Origin: Mangifera indica
Lineage: Eukaryota; Streptophyta; Magnoliopsida; Sapindales; Anacardiaceae
Reading direction: 5' to 3'
NCBI RefSeq assembly: GCF_011075055.1
Contig: NC_058137.1
Span: 16,911,463-16,975,462 of the forward strand
DNA length: 64,000 nt
Shown here piece after piece: positions 36,850 through 47,639 of the stretch. The stretch's first letter is position 1, and each line of letters begins with the position of its first letter. The position numbers were made by a program, and so were the translations under genes. The notes beneath the pieces were generated by a model. The model was given only the letters and a program-made list of their open reading frames with translations. It made no database searches and was not told the DNA's origin.

Positions 36850-37914
36850 AAAAAGATTAGGATTACTTGTCATATCATCTGTAGTACTAGAATCAATGAC
36901 CCATTTGGATAAGGAGGAAACAAGACATGTATTCGGTTTACCTGACTCAGCACTGACAATGATAAGAGTTGATGAAGACTTTAGTAATTCTTGGTACTAA
37001 GAGAACTTGGCATACTCATCTACAGAAATCATAATAGTATTTCCAGATGATGAATTGGTAACAATATTGGTCACTGTAACATTTGTTGATTGGGATCTTC
37101 GAGCCAAATTTTGCAACTTCCTGCAAGTGCACTTTGTATGGCTTAGCTCATGGCAGTAATAGCACACAATCCCTCTTAACTCATGATTACGATCAATAAC
37201 TTTGTCACAGTTACTGCTGCTCTCTTATTTATTTTTATATGAACATCTAGTCTCAGATGCACCACTTCGGCTAATAAGAGCACTGTTACTCTAAAATGAT
37301 GGGGTGCTTTCTGTACGAAATACCCTAGTAAATTTGTCATGCAAAGATGAAATTTTAGGATTAGCAAGTATTTGAGATTTGGCAGTTTCGAATTCAGATG
37401 AAAGATTAGTTAGAAAGCTCATGATGGATATTTGTTCTCGTTGGGCTTGTTGAACCTTTACATCAAAACTAAATGGTAACAACATATTAAGTTCTTCATA
37501 AGTCCTTTTGAAATCCATAAAATAAGATGTGATAGTCCTGTCCTATTTTTCTGCGCGATAGAATGCTTTGCACACCTCATATATGCGAGAAAGGTTACCT
37601 CTTCCAAAGTACAAAAAACCTAAATATTTCATTAGTTCTTTAACCAATTCACAATGATTAATTAAACTGACTACCTCACTTTCAATGGAATTTCGAATCT
37701 GCAAGAATAATTTAGCATCATCTCTTAGCCATGCTTGTCTAGTACCATCCATAGAGGGAGCTTGCATGAGGTGATCATCTTTCTCAAGGCTTAACAGATA
37801 TAGTCAAACAGTTTTACTCCACTCTAGATAATTGGAACCATTATGCTTGTGTTCAGTGATCTTTGACATTATCGGAACCATTTCAGCCATAGTTATCAGT
37901 TTAATATCTGCCAT
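36850..37914 (-). pseudogene. copia gag and protease relic (copy 1)
   Basis: Gag starts at 37914 (MADIKLITMAEMVPIMSKIT), continues through NGSNYLEWSKTV, RQAWLRDDAKLFLQIRNSIE and the DFKRTYEELNMLLPFSFD block, with stops near 37803 and 37541. A stop at about 37291 interrupts before the zinc knuckle (C-Y-Y-C-H-E-L-S-H-T-K-C-T-C near 37110-37160). The protease site near 36890 reads D-S-S-T where copy 2 has the expected D-S-G-A. Gag would assemble the particle; the protease would cut the polyprotein. Both are lost here. Confidence 0.8.
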
Positions 37915-38340
37915 AATAACGCTCAAAACAGCTGAATAGAATAAATAGCGAGAAACCCATGCACTATAATTTCTGCAGCAACTAGGATTCGAATACACTA
38001 CAATGACTATTTCGATGATTGTGACGGCACGTGCGACAACGAAATGCGACAAAAGTATGGGGATCTGAATGGTCGGCATCATCTGAGTCTGACTGTGCCA
38101 GTGGTGAGAACCAACGCACCACAGAATAGGAGATCTGAGTGCACATTGTCAGAAGAAATAGGTGGCACATGTGGGTCACGCGCTGAGCTTTCGGTGGCTG
38201 AATTCTGGGAAACTGGCGATCGATGAAGCGCGCTCCTTTTTAGGGTGGCGGTGAGAACTAATGGTCACTCTACACTGGTGAACCACGAAATTACTCACTA
38301 CGGCTAGAAGAAATTTCTAAATTTGCACACTAGGCAAACC

Positions 38341-38354
38341 GGGCTTTAATACCA
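38341..38354 (-). promoter_or_regulatory. Primer-binding site of copia copy 1
   Basis: The minus strand reads TGGTATTAAAGCCC right inside the 5' LTR, two differences from the iMet site TGGTATCAGAGC. It fixes the minus orientation and the LTR edge. Confidence 0.8.
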
Positions 38355-38560
38355 TGAAGAAACTGAAATTCAAAGTATAATTTTTATTCATGTTATTACT
38401 ATTATAGAGATACGTTTATACATACACATTAGGTATTCTAGATTAGGAAACAAAATATTTGATTCCTATAATTGAGATCCTATAATCAACATCTACCATA
38501 ATTAATTCTTATAATTAAGCTCTATATACACTAATGCACATATTTACAGATTCTGTAACA
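38355..38560 (-). repeat. 5' LTR of copia copy 1
   Basis: Reads TGAAGAAACTGAAATTC at its left edge and ends GATTCTGTAACA. 206 bases, short for a copia LTR. On the minus strand it starts TGTTACAGAATC. Element transcription would start in it. Confidence 0.85.
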
Positions 38561-40559
38561 GGATAAAAGACAAAATTTATGCATTTTTTCATTTTCTTCT
38601 TCCATCCCTTCCAGAAACTCAGTCTTTTTCATGTTTTTGCTTTGTTTTTTTAAAAAATAGGATGATTTGAAAGGGTTTTAGAAGACAAGTAAGGAAAGAA
38701 AGGAGAAGAAACACTTTGGAGGCCTTAGTAACCTAAAGATCTCCTTATTTTCCTTTTACCTATGTTTATATATGTTGGAGTATGTTATAGTATGTTATAT
38801 GAATATGTTAATGTGCTTTGATATTGACTTAAGGAGGTTCTTGGTGAGAAAATAAGGCAAAATGGAGGAAGCAAGCTTAGCAAGTGTTGGCTTGAAGCAA
38901 GGTAAGTGGAATCATTCTTAGTCTCCCTTAAGTTTTATTTCTTTGGTTCCTTTGCTTTATAAATGATGATTTTGAGGTTGAGAAATGTTGTTTTGCCATT
39001 TGGGGTATCTATTTGTGTGATTTTCTTCATGGCAGAGAGTTAAAAAATATTTACAATTTTACCACTAACTTCGTCCCATATTTTGACTGTTTTATCTAAT
39101 GAATCATAAGTACTGTTATAGCTCTTTAGAAAGCTCTTTGAATCCTCTTTTCAATGATATATAGTTTGTATGATTTGGAAACCATTTGGACTATTAAATT
39201 GTTTGAATAAAAAAATTGTTCTATCAAATAAACAGTGATTACAGTTTTTCGAAAAACAATCATTTTGAATGTCTTATCTGATGAATTATGAGTGTTGTTA
39301 TAACTCGTTGGAAAACTCTTTAAATTATCTTTTCAATGATATATAGTTTGTATGAAAGAAAAGGAAGAAAAAAAAGAGAAAAAAGGAAAGAAATGAGGGG
39401 CAAAGAAAAGAAAGACAAGAAAGAAAGGAAATCTGGGGCTCAGGATTCAGGGGTCGTCTCGAGAGTATGGCCTAATGGGTTATGGATACTCAATAGTATC
39501 CTACGTGCCTAAAGAGAAAGAAAGGGCCTAGACACGAGTTTCAGTTTTAGATGGAAGCAAAACTAGTAAAAGATAATGCATGCATTCTATGAACTATGAA
39601 GGGGCACTTTATGCTACACCGCCCGCAGTAGAGCATGTCCACAATACGACACATTTGTAGTAAGACATAAACCCGCAGTAGGGTCCACTCGCAGTAATGC
39701 ATGCTCGTAGTAGAGCATAATTCAAATTTTGAGATGGTGTAGTGAGAAAAAGAAAGAGAGCTTGAGCCTAGAAAGGTGTTGAATCTTTGTAGTCAGCTTC
39801 CAGAAAGTATCAGATATACACTAGATGGGACAAAGTGTTATTCCGTCGATTCCCTGAGGGGGTTATTACGTGAGATTGAGTCCCATAAGTGATTAAAAAC
39901 AGGAAGGGAGATAGTTTACTTATTTCTTTCCCTTTTACTAAGTGCTCTTATCCCTCACTTCCTTTCCTTTCATGATTTCAGGTACAAGTGATCTGGGTAG
40001 CTGCGAGACAGGGTCGGGTCAATGAAATTAGATATGGGGTGGAGCAAGGTATCTATGTTTTATGTTACATGCATATGACCGTATGATATTGTTGACTTCT
40101 GACCTTATGCAGATATAGTTTTTAGATAGTTGTACAGCTGTTTCTAAGGGTATGTAAATGAGTACTCTATGATTTCCGATGCTTTCAGATGATTATTTTG
40201 TATGTGATATATACATCTTTTGTTCGTTTTTGGATTTTCAGTTTTCATAGAATAATTTCTAAATACTTTTAGTGACGAGTTCATTTAAAAATTTTTTTTT
40301 TAAATAGACGCTTTAGATATTAATTAGTAACATTTTTTCTCTGGAGGGTAGTACTTCTGATGAGGGATGTTACATGAAAGGAAAAAATAAACATGATAGA
40401 CTCTACACCTGCACATCAAGAATAATTCAATAAAATAATCCAGCTGCATTAAGGCTGCTAAGAGGTGAAAGGAATGAAAGATTTGCTGGTGTAAAAGTTG
40501 AGAAAAATTCATTACAACAGTAAAATGTTTGTTGTGAATGACAGCACTGACAAATATTT

Positions 40560-41523
40560 GAATATTGCTTCTGGGCTGCTAGCATCCATTCCACGAAACA
40601 TGAGGTAAGATCTACATTGTTTATCCATTACTCAATTAGCATGTTTCAGATTGACATTTTGTATTTATCAATTCCAATTCAGTCAAATTTACTGGATGGT
40701 CATAGAAATTTCCTTCATAGAAGGATTATATATTTCAACTAAGCTAAATAAATCAAGTAACATTTTCTAATAACAAATAAGTGCTTACAAACTCCTCCAG
40801 TGTAGAATTTGCTTGCTGCATAGTATCAAGTCCAACCGTTGCTTCGTTATCATAATTACTTGGAAACAAATCACATTCACTCTCTTTAAGAGTATTAAAA
40901 GGAATACAATTTTGTTAAAAGCCAGCTAGAAAGTAAAAGTTATACGAGAGCCTGCAAAAACAATGATATATTTCTCCTACAACTCACCGTAAGTGACATT
41001 AACTCTTCCTCTGAAGAAAAAAATCTCCATGTCATCAAGTGGTGTTAAAATAAACTGTTTGGGGATAATTTGAGGATGTAACAGTTGTAAATTTTATAGG
41101 TTTACTGATGGTTCAATCCCAGCAGGGAGATTTTTGTTATTTCAGAATCGTCAGGAAAATATTGGCTTATTGTACCATGACTAGGGGATGAATTTCTTTT
41201 TAACTCAAAAATTTTACCAAAAACCTATAAAGATTTCTGCCTATCAAAAACCCTAAACCGTAATTAACAGGAACAATATAAAAAAAATAAAGAAATACAG
41301 ACGCTGGGCAAGTGTTGTAAGATAAGATGCATTTGATATCAAAATTGAGGCCTTCATAAGATTGCCTCTTGAAATAATTAGTAATTAGTATAATATAAAC
41401 ACATAATATATAGGGGAGAAAGCAAAGAAAAGAGGAAGTGAAATATGAATGCCAAGAGGAGAATGTGATTACCAAGAAAGCGTTCCGAATCTTGATTGTT
41501 TGAAACAAGGTCACTGGCTCCAG
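40560..41523 (-). CDS. Partial split gene, unidentified protein
   Basis: Three minus-strand exons join in frame: 41523-41473 (51 nt), 41010-40988 (23 nt) and 40881-40789 (93 nt). Each is bounded by AG before and GT after, and the phases agree (1+23=24, then 93). The joined product contains ASDLVSNNQDSERFL, then EEELMSLT, then SECDLFPSNYDNEATVGL and QQANSTLEEF. A last exon near 40615-40560 would give a short end and stop, but its acceptor is less sure. It is acidic and polar with no domain I can name. The first exon is not seen; upstream in this frame is a stop at about 41550. The solo LTR ends only 0.2 kb downstream. It could be the C-terminal part of a host gene or a relic of one. Confidence 0.4.
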
Positions 41524-42962
41524 CTGTTTCAGTTCTTGTGTACGTTTATTTCTCTGCTCTCACACACCATTAGGAAATGCAGTGCATTTATAGTAATTGT
41601 TCAAAGCCCATACATGGGCCGTTTTAACCATATTAAAATTGACTGAAGACTGTTTCCCACCCATATTTTAGCTTATTTTCAAAAATGCATTAACTATATT
41701 TTAAAAGGAAATTAATTAAATTGTCTATTTTTATAAGTAATAAACAAATTTATCCATAATTATGTGATTAAAACAAAATTATGGATAAATATAGGATTTA
41801 AATAAAAATACCATAAATATTAAAGAAAATACCGAAACTATTATTCTTTTATTATATAGAAACTATATATCTTCCTTTATCTATTAACATATATAATTTT
41901 ATTCATTATCTGAGAGAGATTTCTAGAGAAAGAAAAAAATTTCATGATATCGAGGTATTTATATGTACTATAATTTAAATCATTATTATTTCATTGATAA
42001 TGCAATTATATATGGTGTTTTATATAATAAATTAAAGTTGTGTGTAAAAATTAAATTGATAAAAATTATAGGGGGTATTTTAATTAGTATAGTAAAGGGT
42101 GAAATGAGATTTTACAATAAAGGGTGTTAGAGTATTAGATAATATTTAGGGTTAAAATGATATTTTAGAATAAAGGGAGTTAGAGATATTAGATGAATTA
42201 AGGGGTAAAGTGATATTTTTAATAATTAGTATCAAATTAATCAAAGTATATTAATAATCATAATATATAATATAATTATGAATAGGTGTAATTATATAGT
42301 ACAAATAAAATCACGAAACTCGAACTTAATAATAAAATAATGTTTGTAAATAGTATTTTTGGTCATGTTATTTATTTTGATTATATATTTCATTATAGGA
42401 TTAATCTAAATGACGGGATATGCTTCAATTAGATACAAAAGGGAATAGATAAAAAGGGTTGATAACGTAATAAAATATGTTAGAGATAATAGAAAATTGA
42501 TTAAAATTCTAGAACACATGATATTTGAGGAATTACTCCAAATGGTGAGCAAAAAGTGTAACATAAATTGAAGCATATTTAACATTTAAATAAGCATAAA
42601 ACCAAGACATCTTGACAATGACATCCCCGTTAAAATTTCAAATGATAAAGATGTTGAGGTTCTTAATGGTTTGTCTAACCTTTTTAAAGAATGTGTTATA
42701 GTTTTTGTAATAACTACACTTAATGATGATAGTTATAAGATTCAACAAGCAGATGAGGGTTTATAAGGTGATGAACTAAGTAGTTATCCACAAGATTATA
42801 AGATTGGTTTAAGAGAGATTTAAAATATCGGAATCAATTCGAAACAAGAATTTTTTGAGGAAGACTTTGCATACTTAAATGATGTTCATGTTGATATATT
42901 GTACAGCGCAGAAGAATTTGTTTGTGGCAACAAAAAAAAATTTCTAGATTTGAGTGAATTTG
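41524..42962. other. AT-rich spacer with hairpin and tandem repeats
   Basis: No gene with family features. A perfect 14-bp inverted repeat (41748-41761 and 41777-41790) is separated by 15 bases. A degenerate tandem repeat with a unit of about 55 bp lies at 42092-42225. 42640-42960 reads open for some distance on the plus strand (an acidic stretch with two stops) but shows no motif I recognise; it may be an old transposon fragment. Confidence 0.4.
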
Positions 42963-44275
42963 ATGTGATAACGTCATTAATTGTTATTATTTTGATTTCT
43001 ACTTCCCTTATGTTGTGTAAAAATTTAATTTAATTTAATGGAATTATTTATCTTTTGCACTTAGGAAGCTTTGAATATTTTTTGAGTGAAGTTTGGGCCA
43101 AAGAGACTAAAATTAGAGCAGACTTACCAATTAACAAAATCCGTGATGCTGACTAGGCGTGGGCATGTGAAATGACGAAAGCAGAATTCAAAAATTGAAT
43201 CTGGACATCCAGATCAGTTGGGATATTCCACAAAATATCAAGATTTGCTTCATAGAAAAGAGATGATTAGTAGCTGGAAAAGGAGATTAATTGAGATAGA
43301 TAAGGAAGGAGATTTTTGGGGGAAGGATATATATCAAAATATATATCTTTTCCTTTCTTTTTGGGAAAGATATATATCATAATTATTTGGCTGGATTAAG
43401 AGATCATGATTGACCTTTTATTTCCATATCTGAGTAGGGAGAAAATATATATATTTTTATTTTTTATTTTGCTAGGATGATTATTCATCATTATAATTTG
43501 GAGGATTAGAGAGCTAACTATGGTTTACAGTGGCTGAATATTTTCTCTTGATTGAAGGGATCTGGAACCATGAAACTACAATGATTGTGAGATTAAATTT
43601 TGTTCTTTAATGCATCTTTTAATTATTCAAGTATTGATTATCTTTCTGAATTATTTTTCATGATTGTGTTGGTTGATTGTTAAGGCATGTGATTAATTTA
43701 TCAATTAATATAATCTACTGCTAGTTTAGGTATTGGATCCGTAATTGTTCAATCCATCTAATCGAAGTGGCAACTAGGATTTATCGTTTGCTGCATCAAA
43801 AACTGTAAATCCTAAGAAAATAATCAACTGGATTAAATACAATGTCGTACGCTTGTATTGTCTTGCTTTGTTGGTCTTTCTAATTTGTAATGTTATTGTA
43901 TAATTAAATTCAAGATCATATCTAAATTATTAATCAATAAGTGTTAATTGAAATACATGTTTTTGGTTAATTAATCATAAACAAGGACAGATAATTAATA
44001 TCGCAACGAATATTTGAATATTTAATTTGATATTTTTGGTATCGATGATCAATCGTAGTTCAATGGTGGATGTGACCGTAGACCAAAGTTTGTCTAATTG
44101 ATTATTTGTTTTAGATTATTTTTCTAAAATTTTATTATTGTTTTTAATTATAATTTGCATTCAATTCAAAACCCCTCTTATCTTCTTGTTTTGATTAATT
44201 TGTGACAATGTACTAATTAAAACTCTTCAAGGGAACGATCTCTACTTTTCTTTACTACATTTTTGTTATAGGAAT
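42963..44275 (+). mobile_element. Probable solo LTR or LTR remnant, Athila/Tat-like gypsy
   Basis: Begins TGTGATAACGTC. The final part has the 'gggaacgatctctactt...actaca' sentence that ends many Athila/Tat-type LTRs, followed by 'tttgggtatcgacgacaac', which could be primer-site sequence. The middle shows the 'ggatccgtaattgttcaatcc' type of sequence seen in such LTRs. No pair and no target duplication were found, so limits are approximate. Confidence 0.45.
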
Positions 44276-44425
44276 TTGAGATTTTAATTTGGGTATCGAC
44301 GACAACATGTACCATGATGCATACATGGGTCCTTCTCCATTTTTGAGGTCCATATCTTCCTCAAGTCACCATGCCACCCAAGAAGTTAAGATGAATGAAT
44401 TTCCATTAATATACAAACCCAAGGA

Positions 44426-45262
44426 TGTAATACCTCCTTAATTTTGGTCCAAATCCACCTTTGGGTATAGCCTCCTTAAGTGGACTTAAGACCTACTCAT
44501 GTAATTACTCTAATTGGTCCAAAAATGCAACTTTTGAAGTCCATCAATGGCCCAAATGTCCAAACATCATTTTAAGAAGCCCAAAATTGGGTTTTAGTTA
44601 CATTGGAACTAAGTTAAAATTTAGTTGTTTTAGTTAGGAAACATAATTCCTAAAGTTAAGGAAAAAGCAAATCACTTTTGTGTTTAGTTAATTACTCTGT
44701 ATGGCCTTGGTTTAGAATGTATGGCTTAGCTTAATTCAAGGGATTTTTGTATAAAAAAATTAATAGATTTTGTATTGGAAAGTCCATTTTGCCACCACTT
44801 CTTCCCTATATAAAAGGTGGGCATACTTTGTAAAAGGGTTGGTTAGCATTTTTGAATGAAAATTTGAAGAAAAGCTTTATTAGCTTTTATCTCATTTCCT
44901 TTATCCAATCATTCTTGGTGAAAGATTGGTGGTGGAAGACCCCAAGGTTGGTGGAACTTTCCTTGATGTCTTGGTTACATTTTATGTTTCCCTTGAAATC
45001 TAAAGTGTAAAGACTTGAATGTGTGTTATATACCTTGGATTACTGTTCACAGTGTGTGTTTTTGCAATTTTCAGTTTTTGCCAGCAAACTTTGAAGCTAG
45101 TTTTGAATGCCTTGTTGATTAAGTTGTGGTTGACATTATATACCGTTAGAAAGCTCTTTGAATTTTTTTTTCCAATGATATATAATTTGCAGGATTTGGA
45201 GGTCGTTTGATTGGTTAAAATTGAGAGACAAATTGCTGTTGTGTCAAATGAATAGTTATTTC
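44426..45262 (+). mobile_element. Truncated gypsy LTR with TATA box
   Basis: Starts TGTAATACCTCCTTAATTTTGG and carries a TATA box (CTATATAAAAGG, about 44806-44817). Near 45140-45250 it shares the 'aaagctctttgaat...caatgatatata' and 'tcaaatgaa(t/c)agt' blocks with the solo LTR at 39060-39260, so the two are related. It breaks off at about 45262, where transposase homology of the MULE begins. Confidence 0.55.
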
Positions 45263-45277
45263 CAAAATTGAGTTTGT

Positions 45278-47276
45278 GTGTTGTTGCATTGTCTTGATGG
45301 AAATGCACCAAAATTTGAAGGGAAAGTTATATATGATATTTCCATTGAGGAACCAGAGTTTAAAGAGAAGACACATGTTAATGAAGATATTAGAGGTACA
45401 AGTACTTTCCTGCAAACAAATCATAATGGTGGGAATGTTCATATCGATACATTTCATTGGTTGCCCAATTTGGCTGATCAACCATCTACATCCAAAAGCC
45501 AAGGTGTGCAAAAAGATGGTGATTCTCCAAACATTAGTACATTATTTCCAAGTAAACAGTATGTCATTGATGTAATAACTTAAAATACTCTTAAGAAGGG
45601 ATATTAGTTTAAAATGCACAAGTCAGACACACTCAAATGGGAGGTTAGATATCATAATCAACAATGTAAATGGTGTGTATAGGCAAATAGGGTGAGAGAA
45701 AGTGACAATTTCAAACTATGTCATATGGATAACCAACATATATGTCCTAGAGATCAAATATTACCTCATTATAAATAAGCGGGGGCCCGAGCTTTAGGAC
45801 AAATTTTGAGAACCAAATTTATATTGGTTAATCGTGTGTATTGACCTAAGGAGAGCATTGTAGACATCAACAACCAATATAAAATTGATATATCATATGT
45901 ACAAGCATGTCTGACAAGAAACTGGGTACTTCAATCATTGAGGAGCACACCAGAAGAGTTATTTATGTTACTGTTAGAGTATTGTTAAAATTTAGTTTGT
46001 TGTAATCCAAGAACTGTGACATATGCACTAACGGATGAGTAGGAACGATTTAAATACTTTTACATGACATTGGTTTGTAATATCTATGCATTTTAACAAC
46101 ATATTTGTCCAATCATTTGTATTGATGTTGTCTTCTTAAAGGATAGATATCTGGGTTAATTATTTATCACTGTTGCATTGGATGAGAATAATTAGATATA
46201 CCCATTGGCTTTTTTGCATCGGTCCTAGGGAAGATCATGATACATGGTATTAGTTTTTAACATAGTTGAAGGATTGTTTAGGTAAAGCACCTCATTTAAC
46301 AATGATTTGATATTGACATGTCAGTATCTTCTCTACAATGGATAAAGTCTTCCCAAGTGTGCATCATGTCTATTGTCTCGTATGCACCCTAATATAGTAG
46401 TGTACTTGTATGAGGTAGGTTATGATTGATAGGCAAAGGTATATTTCTCAGGGCATAGGTGACTACCAATATCATTAAGTCGTTTAATGCACTTGTCAAA
46501 TACGCTCGGGGTTTGCCTATTACTATGCTTATTAAGTTCATCAAAAGTACATTACAACATTGGTTTTATGAATGGAGAATTCATGCAAGTAAGTACATAC
46601 TCAATATTATAACATGTTATAAATGTGTTTATATATACTTATACTTAATTACTTATCACAAGTGTTGATATTTATATGATTTGTAAATGCTTGCACCAGC
46701 TTAATAACACCTTGAGCAAAGGAAAAGATTGTCAAACATGTATGAAAGTCTTCAAACTTAGAGGTGTCTCCTATTACATCTAAATGATATGATGTTCTTA
46801 GTAATGGCCAATACGATGGTATGATCGACATTGCGAAGCAAACATGTACACGTAAAAAATTTCAACTATCACAGATTCTTTACATGCATGTTATCGCTGT
46901 TCCCAAATATATAAAACTCACCACCTATGTTCAATGGATGCATCCATACTACAACACTGTCTTTTACTATACAGTATACGCGAAGGCTATCAATCCATTA
47001 AAGGATCAATCAAAATGATTGCATGCAGAAGAGACAAGTATTATCCATCCACCATTCGTCCATTATTTAGCACTGGACATCCAACAAATAAAAACAAGTG
47101 TCTTTTACAATGAGAGCTTTTTGAACAACTTATTTGTAGTCGATGTCAAAAATATGGACATACAAGATAGAATTGCAAAAGTCCTGTTCCAATACCTAGT
47201 TACGTTCCATCAAGTTCAACAAATAAAAAGAAAGGTTGAAGATAAATGCATTTATAATTGTACTTGTTCATTTTGA
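45278..47276 (+). pseudogene. MURA-type transposase relic
   Basis: In order on the plus strand: an N-terminal acidic part (45278-45583); the DNA-binding MuDR domain with KMHKSDTLKWEV-like, C-x4-C-K-W, and C-P-R-D-Q words (45610-45780); an A-G-A-R-A-L-G-Q-I block (45780-45820); the transposase core (46080-46420) with D-V-V-F-L-K-D-R-Y-L-G, I-Y-P-L-A-F and an M-D-K-V-F-P-like block; the SFNALVKYARGLPITMLIKF helix block (46480-46570); a SWIM-type zinc finger (about 46845-46900) that lacks some Cys/His ligands (C-T-R-K-K-F-Q-L, then M-H-V-I-A); and a knuckle remnant near 47140-47200. Intact relatives cut and paste MULE DNA through a DDE core. Numerous stops show this copy is dead. The start is missing. 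Confidence 0.75.
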
Positions 47277-47639
47277 TATAAAATTTGTGATTATACTTGT
47301 TACTTTATATATAAAGTTTGATTGCAATATATTATCTTTATAAGTTGCGATTGTCCTTGTTAATGTATCTGTAAGATTTCGGCTTGCAATTGTTATAAAT
47401 GTTAATGCTGATTTTATATATCTATTTTTAGTCATTTTTTGTTCACTTAACTGATCAGTTATAGTAACTATATAAAAGACAAATGCACATAAATGAATAA
47501 ACATATAGATATACTAACACATAAAACATATGAATGAATAAACATATCTACATATACAAATGCTCATAATATAAATGTCAATCAATATTTTGAAAAAATA
47601 ATTGTATGGCTAAACACATGCGTACACGTAATGAGTCCT

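Larger units (their letters stand above)
33647..38560 (-). mobile_element. Ty1/copia retrotransposon, nearly full length, inactive
   Basis: About 4.9 kb on the minus strand between LTRs 33647-33841 (195 bp, 3' LTR) and 38355-38560 (206 bp, 5' LTR). Order from the 5' end: LTR, iMet-type primer site, leader, gag, protease, integrase, RT, RNase H, polypurine tract, LTR. The integrase-before-RT order is the copia mark. Many stops and shifts break the polyprotein. The LTRs differ at roughly nine positions by eye plus an 11-bp gap. It lies in a gypsy solo LTR, so it is younger than that insertion. I saw no exact 5-bp target duplication; 'ataaag' precedes it and 'ggataaaag' follows it. Confidence 0.9.
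33437..40374 (+). mobile_element. Solo gypsy LTR with perfect target duplication, split by a copia element
   Basis: The two parts, 33437-33646 and 38561-40374, make one LTR of about 2.02 kb: it starts TGTAGTACACTCAGG followed by 'ggggcatttatgtctttt' and ends GGGATGTTACA. The five bases before (33432-33436) and after (40375-40379) are both TGAAA. No internal region is present. The right part has two tandem copies of a 'gctc(t/g)tt(a/g)gaaa...aatgatatatagtttgtatga' block (39119 and 39300), a word set that also occurs near 45140. The copia element at 33647-38560 inserted later, near a TG/TATG microsatellite in the left part. Confidence 0.8.

Noticed and set aside
45000..45511. Minus-strand frames of about 100 codons
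   Set aside because: Opposite-strand shadows of the LTR and the transposase N-terminal part.
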